Positions 22,301 through 33,608 of a stretch of 64,000 bases of DNA are shown here, piece by piece. The translations under genes were made by a program, and so were the position numbers. Under the pieces are notes generated by a model. That model was not told the origin of the DNA, made no database searches, and saw only the letters and a program-made list of their open reading frames with translations. Source of the stretch: Paramacrobiotus metropolitanus (lineage: Eukaryota; Tardigrada; Eutardigrada; Parachela; Macrobiotidae); the NCBI RefSeq assembly GCF_019649055.1, contig NW_026570283.1, forward strand, positions 558,001-622,000, read 5' to 3'. Every line of letters begins with the position of its first letter. Position 1 is the first letter of the stretch.

Positions 22301-23296
22301 AAATCTATTGTTTCTATGTACATTTGCTTATGCTATCGTAAATATCACGGATTTTACTTTCAGGCATACGCTGATGATCCGGCTAGCCTGCTGAAATCAT
22401 ATGCCCGTGATCTACTCAGTGAAGTTAATACTCGTTTCGCTAATACTGAAAATGACAGCGTTTATATTGCGGCATTATTTCTGGATCCGAATTATAAAAG
22501 CGAACTGTGCGATTGCGGCTTTGGGACCTTAACTACTAACGAGATGAAAGCTGTAGTCATCGGCATGATGGAACGAGTGCAGTTGAATATTTCGCCCGTC
22601 GAAGAGCTTGCGCCACTGCCGTCTACATCGTCAAGCCTTTTCTCTGTGTTGAAAAAGCCTAAATTACTTGCCACTGTACAAACGTCTGCCGGTCAGAGCC
22701 TCAGCGTGGATGCAGAATATGAAATGTATTTGTGTGAAAATGACCAGTCTTTCGGAGCCGAAGTAAATCCTCTTGTCTACTGGAAAGCTAAAGCAGAGAA
22801 ATATAAACGTTTATCCCGGATTGCTCAACAAATATTGTGCGCACCTGCAACGACAGCAGGTGTGGAGCGGATTTTTAGTGTCGCGGGATACTTGCTTTCT
22901 GAACGTCGACTTCGCACTAAAGATTATAATTTCGAAACATTGTTGTTTTGCAGTCTGAATCGTGATCTAAAGCGGCGTGGTGTTAAGCGAACCAGTGATG
23001 AGATTTCTCAATAGCGGTAATAAAATGCTTGCAGATATTTTCAGATTATACAGATTTTTAAGTCAGCTGCACAACAGGTTACCGCAGTTACTGTAAATGA
23101 ATAGTACCTTTAGATTTGACATTAAAATCGAACATCACAATATTTTTTTAAAAAACCGAAAAGTGGGGGTGAAAATGGGGTACATTAGGTGAGCCGGGAT
23201 GAGATTTTGTGCCGCCGGAGGTGGGCTGAGGTGGGAAAAGTAATGGACGAATGGAGGTGAGGTGAAAGTGAGAAATCGAAAAATGGGCGAAGTCTG
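19375..23296 (+). mobile_element. Complete hAT DNA transposon, 3.9 kb
   Basis: Terminal inverted repeats are CAGACTTTGCCCATCTTTC (left) and, reversed, CAGACTTCGCCCATTTTTC (right), beginning CAG as many hAT ends do. An exact 8-bp target duplication GTGGGCAT flanks it (19367-19374, 23297-23304), the hAT length. Subterminal regions hold repeated GATGGGCTGAAA / GAGGTGAGGTG words that could be transposase binding sites. An uninterrupted five-exon transposase gene lies inside. All parts needed for autonomous movement are visible. Confidence 0.92.
19987..23014 (+). CDS. hAT transposase with BED zinc finger, five exons
   Basis: Exons are 19987-20283, 20551-20787, 20960-21505, 21752-22165 and 22364-23014, all with GT-AG borders and all introns in phase 0. 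They total 715 codons (714 aa) without a stop or shift. Exon 1 has a BED-type finger (C-x2-C in KCKFCKKANG, H-x4-H in HVVTHH). Exon 3 has the first RNase-H-fold Asp in INCDIWSS and the second in VGTDNGG. Exon 4 has CVAHTMQLCL and VTRWNTNY. Exon 5 has the catalytic-Glu and dimerisation region ATTAGVERIFSVAG. The protein cuts and pastes the element; it looks functional. An alternative is a domesticated gene, but intact ends argue for a mobile one. Confidence 0.92.
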
Positions 23297-23606
23297 GTGG
23301 GCATCGCGGGGCACGCTATAACACCGTCACCATTCGCACCGGATTCCTTGCTGGCCAGCCGGAAATCAGCCAGCAGGTCAAAAACTTTCGCTTTCAGTTG
23401 CTGCTGCTGGTCACGCGTAGCGGATACTGTGAAAGTACGCTGCCACCTTCAGCGGACAATCACTTTATTTGACCAGTCTTCAACGGGCTAATGGTGCTCT
23501 GTCGAATGCCGGGTTGTGGAACCATCCCTCGCAACGTTGAGTGATGTTCTTCCCTGTATCATACAGTACAGCTAGTTTACCTCCCTCTTGCAAATTTTTT
23601 GGCTAA

Positions 23607-23708
23607 GGCTATTTTGCCGCAAAAACTGCGGCAAAATAGCCACTTCGGAATTTTTTTGACGTCCGAGTAACGGCGGTGGGGGTGGGGGCATTTGCCCCCA
23701 CCCCCACC
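23607..23708. repeat. Two adjacent perfect hairpins
   Basis: Hairpin 1 has 15-bp arms GGCTATTTTGCCGCA (23607-23621 and 23627-23641) around a 5-base loop. Hairpin 2 has 16-bp arms GGTGGGGGTGGGGGCA (23675-23690 and 23693-23708) around a 2-base loop. Both are perfect. They lie in the gap between G and A. They may be parts of a small fold-back element or a regulatory structure. Confidence 0.85.
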
Positions 23709-24300
23709 TCCTCCCCCCTTAAATTTGCCACTGTCATCTACGCTCGCAAACTGATCAGGAATGAAACAACGAACGGATACAGTACTTAAGCACAAATTGT
23801 GCGTACTTCTAAATGACTGCTCTATTCCATCGCGGTTATTCACCAATCAAAACTGACCGGCAAAGCCAGGCCAATGAAAGCCAAGTGCATACTGCGCACA
23901 CGGGCGTATATGCGTGCGTGCATGGTGCGCCATATCCCGCGTAACATGTGACTCGTTGCTGCATGCTGTGAACATCAGAGTCGGGGCTTTATGCGCTGTC
24001 CGGTATGGCTTGCCCGCTGCCACTCGGCAGGTTGACAGAGGTGTTTGACAAAGGTGATATTAATCCATTTAGACATACTAAGTTGTTGTCGACGCAAGAG
24101 CTGCTTTCGATTGCTTTCCGAATTTCGTGATTTTAGTTTTGAATGTGGTATCGGCTACCATCGCCATCAATTTCATCGCTGGTTTAAATTTCAGGCTACT
24201 CGTATTCCTGTGATAGTGGAGGAATTTACGCCGAGTTTTTTGTCCAGTATCAGTGCAGTGCCATTACTACAGTATTAGGCAAGGACCGTCGTCTGCAAGA
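23709..24300. other. Divergent promoter region between G and A, with conserved block
   Basis: This spacer separates G (-) and A (+). Bases 23885-23944, read on the minus strand, resemble 33001-33068 between B and C: both share GCGGGATAT, GCACCATGCAC and the following GCAC-rich tract. No exon is seen. A shared regulatory element is inferred. Confidence 0.5.
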
Positions 24301-26416
24301 ATGGATGGCAAGGGGATGGAGAAACTGTCCGGTGCGGTTGGGGATTCGACGGAGCACGGCCTGAGGCAGTATTCCACCGGACCGCTTTTATCGTCCCCTG
24401 TATGCGGCAGCGAACTCTCCCCGCCGTCGGAACCCCTGGATAAACAGCGCCAGCTCGAAGCGGAAGTTGTGGACTTGTTGACCCATCATGAACTGGCCAG
24501 AACCGACGAGACAGTAGACGGTGTCTTAGTTTACTGTGCCAAGTACACCTTTCAGAAGAATCCACAGAAATTGCGATCGTTGGCGTGGAACGATTACGGT
24601 CAGGGGAAACTGGACGGGATGGGTGTGGCACGGACTGGCCACGCGCTTTCCCCGCTGCCAGTGTGGTTGGAGAACGGCGTCGGACTGGAAGTGTTCTGTA
24701 AGTGATCATTCATCGTGCTGTAGATGCCACAGTCAACAGTCTGCGCAACGGCGTTGTGTCTGCTTTTATAAAAATCGTTTAGAATTCCGCCAATACCACT
24801 TTTGTACCGGGCAAAATAGTACTTGTGGGCCGAGGCGCTGTTACGAATTTTTGTTTCCGGTTGATGTAAAATGTCGTGGATGTATTGCAGTTAAGGAAAG
24901 AGTTGCGACACAAGAAAATGACTTTACTCGTGGCTATTCTAAGCCTGGTTTCGAAATTCCATGGGAAGCCAGAATCCAGCTAAGCCGCGTGCCGGACCAG
25001 TGCAGCCTGACGGATGTGCAGCTGGGTTTCGCTCATGTCGATCATCTCGAAAATCCCACCGCCACGGTGGAAATTTGGGAAACTCATGCCACCAACTTGT
25101 CCCACATCAACAGCAAACTGGCGAGTATTGACAGTCAGACCTTCTCGGAATGCGGCCAGGATCTGGGTATCTTCCGTGAAGCCTACTGTATCGTTACCAT
25201 GCGGGTGCCGCTGCGGCGCTTGCTGGGAGACAAGCTCCACGCATTCCGGCAGACCTTCCCGGACCGTCTGGCGTGCTCCTACGACTTGGGCCATACGGGA
25301 ACGGATACTGTGACACTGAAAACGCGAGATGGCAAGATAGAATCCCATCGAGAAATCCTGGTTAGTGACCTACTGGCTAATAGTGATATTTAATTTCTTT
25401 TTGTATTTCATTCATTTGTTTCAAATTATTTAACAAATATAACTTTACGCGCGTACAGTGCTCAAAAACTGAGAAGGTTTTGGCTGAGAGGAAATTTAAG
25501 TTACAGTATGTTCAGATCTGCGCGCGGGTGCGTAGATGCTGAGCATCTACGCACTAGAAATATACACAGCATTTTGTGCTCTTCTTATTCTTTTATTAAA
25601 AGGGTGCATGAGACTTGCCGTGGTCGTGGACAACTTTCAAATGACTTCGCTCAATCCTGCTTTCATTTATGTGAATAACGATTGGATTGTCATCGCTAGG
25701 TTGACCTTTCTCCCAAAACTCGGGCTATTTTCGGAGAGAGACCGCTTGGAAAAGTTATCTTCTACGAACTGGACTGTAGACTGGATGCCGCCTTGGCGGT
25801 TCTGGATGCGGCCGTAGCCAAGCACGAATCCCTGCCCATCGATCCGCACCGAGCGTCTCCGTTTTTCCTGTACGAGGCGATGAAGTTGGCGTTGAGTTGG
25901 GAGATTCCGCAGCTGACCCTGTGGACGCAGGTGGCGTTTCTGGAGCGCTTGTGCCGTCCGGACGATGGCATTCTCGAAGCGGTCCCCGTCCTGGATGCCG
26001 TCCGTGTTATCCGTGACCACGCCGATGCCCAGGCGGTGGGCGGCCGGATGATACTGTGCGGACTGGTCATGGTGCTACGCAACCTACATTCTCCGGCCCT
26101 GGGATGGGAGCTGGACGAGCTGAAAAATATCATTGCCCGGAAGCCGGCGTTGTGGAAGAACGTTATTTACCCGACGCGGTTGGAGAATGATTGTGACCTT
26201 ACCGTTGAAATCAATCCTGGTAGAAAAATTTATTTTAGCGTTAATTTGGCTTACTGGGTGCGCCAGTTGAAAGTACAGATTCAGGAGATCGAAGAGCTTC
26301 CCATGGATCAGCAGCGACTGGTATTTGACGGCCAAATCATGGAAGACGAGCGTACCTTGGCGGACTGCGGCATTGGCCACCGTGATTCGGTGCAGTTGCT
26401 CCGCGACTGCAACTGA
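24301..26416 (+). CDS. Member A: BTB-like protein with C-terminal ubiquitin-like domain, intact
   Basis: Exons are 24301-24697, 24891-25360 and 25700-26416, giving 1584 nt and 527 residues, with GTAAGT donors and AG acceptors. Residues 1-290 (exons 1-2) match no domain I know; the conserved cores are SLAWNDYGQGKL and [16 protein letters not shown]. Residues ~280-385 resemble BTB/POZ: SHREIL, then VDLSPKTRAIF, and a helical LYEAMKLALSWEIPQLTLW. The last ~75 residues are ubiquitin-like, with [13 protein letters not shown] in place of ubiquitin's [13 protein letters not shown], and LADCGI. Its tail is more diverged than in B, C and E, ending LLRDCN. BTB proteins are often Cul3 adaptors; that role is an inference. 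It is the head-to-head partner of G. Confidence 0.8.
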
Positions 26417-27818
26417 CCAAAACGTGAAGCAGAAGATGTGAGCCGAACTGAAGCTGCAATTGTCAACCACGGGTTGGCAGATTGCGTATATTTACTTTGC
26501 GCATATCGAACCAACTTCCTGTTTTGTGCATAATCGGTTCGGGTATCTAGTTTGAGTGAACTTGTTTTCGTTTCTGGAAGAAAAGGTTAACGGATAATTG
26601 GTGTGCAGTGTTCCAATGCACACGGTTATTTGCTGTACTGTAAAACTGCAGTCCATATCTACGATTAGAAAGCAGATACGCTGCCGTGCTTCGTTACTTA
26701 CAGATACTTGGCAGTTTGCGGGTGCTTCTTCTTAGAGCACTCGTACCTAAATTAAAGGTCTGGAATTACGAATGTCTCCTGATGTATTTCTTCTGCGAAA
26801 TGCTTTTCGAATTAAGCTATAGTTTGTGAGGCAGAAGTGAAAGATGCCGTCCGGACTTTGATTTTATCAATTGAGAATTCCCACGATCGAGAGCCAATCG
26901 AGTGCTCCTCAGGACCGTTCGTGTCCTTTGGCGCACACGGTCTGCTTAGGCCCGGGTATCCACATAAGCACTGATATCTGCAGGCTGGTCATCATCTGCT
27001 TTCCGCAGAGCTGCTGGTTTTCCCACGCCCCGTCGCTCGATCAATGTGCTAATTATACAAGGATGAATCCCTTGTATAATTAGCACCTAGATTTACTCTA
27101 CTTTGGTTTCTTGATGCAAGGTAGAACGTGTTATTATGAGATGATCTTTGGGGTCTGTTGGATGGGTTTTCTGTGTTCATTAGCATATTTTGCTCAGTAT
27201 TGATCAATCGACTGGTACAGTAGCAGTTTTTCTGGTCATGGGCTACCTTTGATAAAATAAATGCAACAGCTACAACTGTCGCGTGTGAATCCTCTCCCGA
27301 CTGCTTGATACATTAAGCTGCTGTCATGCGATTACAGGTGCTGCTACATCGTAATTAAATTTTCGAACTATTAAAAAAATAAAGCGGCAGAAGAGCGTCT
27401 CAGCGTGGTCTGGTTCTTGTTACGAAGGCGTTCGTTCAGTAGCAGTGCAGAGGGTCCTTGCCAACGAAAAAATAAAGACATCTACACAAAATTACGGGCG
27501 CGGTTTTTTTAGAACATTTTAAAACCTCCGGTACTAGTGTAAACGGGAAATTTATTAGGTTATCCGCATTAATATAGGTTAAACGCAAAATTACGCAGTT
27601 TTAACACACAACACACTCCATCCAGCCTCTTAAAGTAAATAATTGGCAATACAAATAATTCATTAAATAATACATAAACATGACCCGGTAATCCTTACTC
27701 CAGAAACGAACGCAAAGATCGAACGAATGAAAATGTGTTTCCCCTCATAAACTAAGTGTCAACTGGAGTGCGAGAATTGCGCCTCCTTTCTCGAAACTGT
27801 TGTCAGGGTTGTACACGG
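26417..27818. other. Non-coding region between converging genes A and B
   Basis: Apart from a perfect hairpin at 27046-27086, nothing is recognised. It holds the 3' ends of A (+) and B (-). Confidence 0.5.
27046..27086. repeat. Perfect 17-bp hairpin
   Basis: The arm GTGCTAATTATACAAGG (27046-27062) is matched by its reverse complement at 27070-27086. The loop is 7 bases. Confidence 0.9.
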
Positions 27819-28909
27819 TCAGCAACCTCTCAGCCGGAGACACAAATGCACGGTGGCGTTGGTGACGATCCCACAGTCCGCTAACGTAACATTGTCCTCC
27901 AACGCTCTACCATCAAAAACCAATCGCTGCTGATCCTGGGGAATACCTTCCTGATGCCAAATCAGGCACTTCAACTGGTACACCCAATAGGCCAGATTAA
28001 CGGTGACCATGCGACTTTTGCCCGTAATGTTCTTAATGCCAATGTCGGGCAACAGCCGCGTCGGCAGGAAGACGCTCTTCCACAATGCCGGCTTCTCTGC
28101 AAATTCCAATGCTGGAATTACTTCCCCCATATTTTTCATTTACTCATAATCCGATAGGGCTTCTGACCTGTACAACGGTTTATAAAGAAACAATAACATT
28201 TTTAACTGAAAACTGGTTTAAACCCATTCCATGCAGGGAATCCAAAAATCCCAATAATTTAGTCAAGCGATAAAACAGCTTAAATAGGCAAACGTTTCAA
28301 TAATTACCTATCTAATTATGCATGTCGGCGTCAAAAGACCATTACAAATCCATTACACAGTTTGTTTCTAACGGTTCTACATGTTATCAATTTCAGCCTT
28401 ACCGGCAATTAACGCCATCAGCTCATCCAGTGTCCAGCGCGCGGCTGGTGAATGCAAGTAGCGCAGCGCACCAACCAGTGCGCACAGGATCATCCGACTG
28501 CCCACCGCCCGGGGATCGGCATGGTCACCGATGATCCACACCGCGTCCAGAACGGGAATTTGATCCAGATTTGCCACCGGATGACACAAGCGCTCCACAA
28601 ACGCCAACTGCGTCCACAGTTGCAGCTGGGGAATCTCCCAGCTCGACACCAATTTCATCATCTCGTACAGGAAGAACGGAGCCGCTCGGCGGGGATCGGT
28701 GGGCAGGGATGCGTTCTGTGTCATGGCCGCGCTCAACACCATCACCACGGCCGCCTTGCTGTAGTTCGTTTCGTAGAAACGGACTTGTCCTGCCTCTCCC
28801 TCGACGAAGATCGCGCGTGTTCTCGGAGAAATACGAACCTAAGATTGCAAGTCTTCGAATTACCAAACCTGATTAAAATCAACGCAAAACGGAACATTTC
28901 TTCGGGGGC

Positions 28910-29175
28910 TTAACCCAGGAAAACCGGGTACTAGAAGGGATGGGACTATCGTTTCGAAAATTGGTAGTTTGGGATAGAAAAATTCAGTTAAGAAAAAAAT
29001 ATTTTTTTCAGAATTTTAGCGACCATAGGTCAAGCAGGAGATGACCATGTCGAGCTAACACGCTTGGGAACCATGTTGCTCCGACATGTTATCCATTGCC
29101 GTTTATAACAGGCGATAGAAAAATCGCACAGAATATGCCAATTGCTTAAACGATAGGTCTCAACGAGTACTTGAA
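28910..29175 (+). repeat. Interspersed repeat copy 1 (inverted copy at 55440-55690)
   Basis: GGAAAACCGGGTACTAGAAG, GTCAAGCAGGAGATGAC, CCGACATGTTATCCATTGCC and AAAAATCGCACAGAAT recur in the same order on the minus strand of 55440-55690. It lies in intron 2 of member B and is probably an unclassified non-autonomous element. Confidence 0.8.
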
Positions 29176-30824
29176 CACAGGTGCATTACGATGGTCATCA
29201 AGATGACCAGTGGTCAAGGAAAATTTAGAAACGAAAAAATCCTAATATTCACCAGTACATAAGCGCTACTACGATATTTCGCAACAGTTGGTCACTTTTG
29301 CTCTACGGTTTGGACAATTGGTCACTTGACCTATTGTTGACCACAGTCCTGGTGACGTCTACACAGTGGAAGTAATACTATTCCAGGTTGTGCAACCGAA
29401 AACCGTAGCAGAGATAGCTAGCAGGAATCATAGACAACATATTCTCAAAGTGTTGTACAAGTGACCAGTTGTGAGAAAACGAGGGTATCGCGCAGTAGGG
29501 TCAATAAAGCCCTGCCAAAAAGCCTACTCGTACAATCTAACTTACGTTTAAACTTTATAGAAAACAACAAATGCTCGTATTTACAAAGGAAGGCAGTTCT
29601 GCTAGTGGACTTGTGGTGGTAGACTAGCCGACTCCCTAAGCATCACGAATTATCCAAATTGTGTGGGAGTGATTGATTATACTTTGCACTGTCTACGTCG
29701 GCACCGCTGCTAAATAATGCTCAGCTGCATAAACGGAGGCTGCCTTTACTCCCAAATGCTCTCTTCCGTTATACCAACCGCTTTGCACAGACTGGTTTCT
29801 AAAGGTTACAAGCGCTCATGAACCGGAAGGTTCAAATGTTTTTGATGCTCACTATGCGAAGTGTAGACACGAGTTAATAATTTTTGCAAGATTTCACACT
29901 CATTACTACAGTGTAACTCCGATATAATCTGCAAAGAATATATGATTTTTCTCTGGAACAATGGAGCAGCTGGTAGGTTACAGTACATGGCAATAATGGC
30001 GTTCTATACGCAAGCAGTTACACTGCAAAATTTTTTGAATTCTGATTGTTCCCGGTAGTACGGGTCATAGCAATTTTAGAGCTACTCACAGCGGTCATTC
30101 CGCAACTTGTTTGCCTTTTCTTCACATTAATTTTAACTGCGTTTAGTCAAAAATTACGTTTTTCGAATTTCCGGTCATCGCTGACCAATGGTCACTTCAC
30201 TGACCACTATGTACAAGTCAGTTATTACAGCTTTTTTTTAGCTTTATTTTGATTGTTTATTGTATCTTGTAGGACGCTTCTGTCAATCAATATGAATTTT
30301 TGACACTTATTAATAAAATAGTACCGTGCCCAACCGTGTCATAACCGACATGGGATTTTCAAGTAACCAGTACTAGCCAGTGGGCGTTAATTTTCGGAAC
30401 TTTGCTTCATGTTTTTATAAAACTCCGCAATTAGTTTTCCTGTGATTTTTTTGGTAATTATCTGATGTGGGGTGGCTGTACAGACAAGCAGGACCTCCGG
30501 GAGCCCAGTTTGGTCAGTTTTGATCATGTTTGGTCACCCTCTGGACCTTCCGGATATGACCCAGCTTACGGTTATATATTTTAAACTGTCGTCTAACATA
30601 ACTTCTTTGAAACAAAACCAACAGAAATAATCTGTGTTCATAACAACGGACTACAGAGAAGAAGTCCTCTACCATGTCGGTCTAACACGCATAGTGTGGA
30701 ACGGGTTAAGAGTGAAATAAAAAACACCATTTTCGTAAAATAAAACAAATACTACCTAAAGTCAATTTAAAGAGAGAGAAATGGAAAAGAAGAAAGGACG
30801 GAAAGAACGGGAATAAATGGCGAA

Positions 30825-30915
30825 AAAATGCAGAATCGACTGACTTTCCTGCGTCTGCAAAAATGCAGAATGACTGACTTTCCTGCGTCTGCGTGTGTCC
30901 TGCGTCTGTCTGCGT
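30825..30915. repeat. Minisatellite-like repeat, two ~34-bp units plus a short tail
   Basis: AAAATGCAGAATCGACTGAC followed by TTTCCTGCGTCTGC occurs twice in tandem (the second copy lacks one C), then shorter CTGCGTCTG words follow. It lies in intron 2 of member B. Confidence 0.75.
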
Positions 30916-31990
30916 CTGGATTAAGCAATTCGAAGTACATATAAAATTCTCTCTAAAACTGACTGTTGCAAAGAGCTGCCTACAAATATTTTTCGAAAAG
31001 TAAACTTACTATATAAGTTATATAACGTAAGTATCTACACGTTTAACGGAAGGGAAGTGACAAAATGCAGAAACGTCTTCGATTATTCATTTCTAGTTTT
31101 CAACCATTTTGAAGCCTAAAAACACACTGTTCATTTTATATTTATTCATTCTACATTATTTGAAATTTCACCTTTGGGTTTTTTTGAAAACTTCTTAAAA
31201 CTGTTGAGATGGTGAGCGTATACGAACCAGGATTTCGCGATCCACCTCGATCCGACCCTGTCGCGTTTTGAGGACCACATTATCCGTCCCTTTCAAGGCA
31301 TCCACCTCCGCGAGGGCGGGACACTCCGGGATGGTCAGCCGGAATGCACTGAGCATTTCTCCCTGCAAGCTCCGCAACGGCACCCGCATAGTGACGAAAC
31401 AGTAGGCTTCACGGAAGATGCCCAGTTCTTGGCAGCATTCCGAGTAGGTCCAACCCGTGATGTTCTGCAGCGCGCTGTTGATGAAGTCCATGTTCCTGGC
31501 AGGGTTCGACTCCCGTTTACTGATAAAAACGGTTGGACTGCCGTGGTGGTCTGGGTTAATAAAGGCCAGTTGCACTGCCGTCAGGACACAGGTGTCCGGA
31601 ACCCGCTCTAACTGGATCCTGGCTCGCCATGAAACTTCGAAACCACGCTTAGCGTCGTTACCCGAAGAGTGCTGTCGATTTGTCGCCACTTTTTTCTCGA
31701 CTGCAAAGGATCAGTGGTGTACACAGTGCTTTAACAAGAAGCCCAGAAACAACGGTGGCTTCAACGGTTGTTCTGTGTGTTCGACAAAGCAAATAATTTT
31801 ATTAGCAAGTTGTTGAAGGCAGCGCAATAATTTTACAAACAGTTTATTTTGTCTTCTTGAAGGTGGATTAGGCTGACAAAACTCTTGTCATATTTTTGAG
31901 CAGATCGCCGTTTTGGAATGCGTTACTACACGGCGAGATGCAGCCATGCAGGATTAATAAATTAGTACATGAGTTAAAATTAATAAATTC

Positions 31991-32029
31991 TATATTACTG
32001 GTGGTACGGAATCTACCACCAGTAATATA
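31991..32029. repeat. Perfect 16-bp hairpin
   Basis: Arms TATATTACTGGTGGTA (31991-32006) and its reverse complement (32014-32029) are separated by a 7-base loop. It lies in intron 1 of member B. Confidence 0.9.
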
Positions 32030-32696
32030 TGTATCTGCTTGATGTATTGAGCAGCCGCCCTCGGTGATTTTACCTTCCCTTTTCCTTTATCTTTGTATTT
32101 TCCCCTTTTTGGGGAATGAATCCTTTTGTGGGAGACCCATGTTCTCCCACCAATAGATTCATCTGCTATTTCGAGGGGGTTTTAGGCCTCCCTCCTGATA
32201 TTGGTAAAGGCACAGGGATGAGGGAGCCATCAGAATACGACGTCCGATGATCTGCACTCACAAAACACTTGCAGTCCCACGGCATTCTCTAGCCACCCTG
32301 GCAAAGGAGAAATTTCGCGACCAGTCCCGGCACGTACACGTAGCAGTTGCCCCTGACCGTAATCATTCCACGCTAACGACTGCAAGTCCTGTAAATCCAT
32401 CTGAAAGACGTACATGGCACGGCACGTCACGACACCGTCATCCCTCGCGACCATGCTGGACTCCTGGCTGGCCAACTGGTGATCGGCCAGCAAGTCCAGT
32501 ACTCCCGTTGCTGCTGCTCAGCCAGAAGTGGGGAGTGCGGAAAGGGTAAGATGTCCCGTGCAGGCGATGATGGCTTAATTCGGGGTGCATACAGCGAGCA
32601 TTCGCTGTGCGAGACCTCCTGGTACTCAGTCGAATGCCGTATTGTGTAGCCATCCCCCACAACACTGGATGGCGTCTTCTTCCCTTCACCGTTCAT

Positions 32697-33608
32697 TTTT
32701 ACAGCGCTCGTCGGCTAAATATTAAGAATACTGGGAACCAGGACTCAGATGAAATATTATTCATAAGAAAACGGTGGGAACTGCATGAGACTTCAGATTC
32801 CTAAGTCCGTCGCGACGGCTAACAGCTTATCCGAGAAGGTTCTCGCCGATAAATGCCTGCCGGCAGTTCATTGTGTTCGCAGTACACTGACAAATTGCAA
32901 TATCCGAACCCAGCAAAGCTTGCAAGACCCAGAAAGTCATACAACACAACATTGAACAGTGTCACTCACTAGTCACTAACGAGTGATGTCGAGTGCAACG
33001 CTGTGCGGGATATAGTGCACCATGCACACCCACATAAACGCACGTGGCACCAATGCGCACAGAAAAGGCACGTGTGTGACGCCTGGTGGATCGCCTCGAT
33101 ACGACAGCCACCTGTCACAGACATGCCCAAAAATGTGGTAAAATCGATTGGAATTTTTCAGTTTTCGGTCGTGCTTATCGATCGACCGAGAGCTGGATGC
33201 ATTTACTGCGCAAGCACAAATTAATTTCTTTTGTGTGCTATATATGTCTGAGATTATTAATTCTAGTTCAGATCTAAAGATACCCGTATTCTTTTAATTC
33301 TGCAGGAATCTGCTGAGAGTAAGATAGCTGCAGTTGTCAGAGCAGTGCCATCAGCAAAGAACCTTCGTCTACTCCATTGATCTGCGGAGACTTCGCGGTG
33401 TAAGTTGGGAGCCGTGAACCGAGCGGTGAACGAACGGATAAGGACACGTGAGAGTACCCGTTTTAAGGGCTTGGCTACTCGTAAACACATCAGCCCGATA
33501 ACCTTAACAGAAATAGGAAGCTTTTGCAGTTTTGCTGATGCAGTGTGTACTCTAAATTGGGTTCATCTGGTTCTCTGTTGTGTTTGATCAGGTGACGAGC
33601 GTGCAGAA
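32697..33608. other. Divergent promoter region between B and C
   Basis: It holds the 5' flanks of two head-to-head genes. The block 33001-33068 resembles the minus strand of 23885-23944 between G and A. No other feature is supported. Confidence 0.5.

Larger units (their letters stand above)
19210..23562 (-). pseudogene. Member G: decayed exon 1 of a BTB-ubiquitin-like gene, split by a hAT element
   Basis: The two outer parts (23562-23305 and 19366-19210, minus strand) align in order to exon 1 of members B and F. Shared pieces include GGCATTCGAC next to a CACCAT, CAGCAGCAGCAACTGAAAGCG matching the EQRQLE codons, and GCGTGGAACAATTACGGTCA matching the AWNDYGQ codons. Stops and indels break the frame. 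The hAT transposon at 19375-23296 is inserted between them with an 8-bp duplication. By its 5' end it belongs to the B/F subtype. It is the left, minus-strand partner of gene A. No exon 2 or 3 was found. Confidence 0.75.
27819..32696 (-). pseudogene. Member B: BTB-ubiquitin-like gene with 7-bp deletion in exon 1 and an extra intron
   Basis: Exons on the minus strand are 32696-32262, 31700-31228, 28838-28403 and 28096-27819. Exon 1 lacks 7 bases after the EQQQ codons near 32508, compared with member F. Its reading frame therefore ends early, and the rest (LADHQLASQE... to VFCE) continues in another frame. All later exons are open. The third coding exon of A, C and E is here split by a 306-bp intron (28402-28097). 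Domains are as in A: ARIQLERVPD, YCFVTMRVPL, BTB-like VRISPRTRAIF, and a ubiquitin-like end with [13 protein letters not shown] closing in LRLRGC. Intron 2 is 2.4 kb and filled with repeats. The gene is either silenced or translated from an internal start. Confidence 0.7.

Noticed and set aside
23675-23708. G-quadruplex
   Set aside because: The G-rich arm has too few separated G-runs on one strand; the perfect hairpin describes it better.
24891-25360. MATH domain in exon 2 of the BTB-ubiquitin family, as in MATH-BTB proteins
   Set aside because: The length is plausible but no MATH signature motif could be matched; left as unrecognised.
31495-31515. tRNA B-box-like GGTTCGACTCC
   Set aside because: No A box or cloverleaf arms; it lies inside exon 2 of member B, which explains it.
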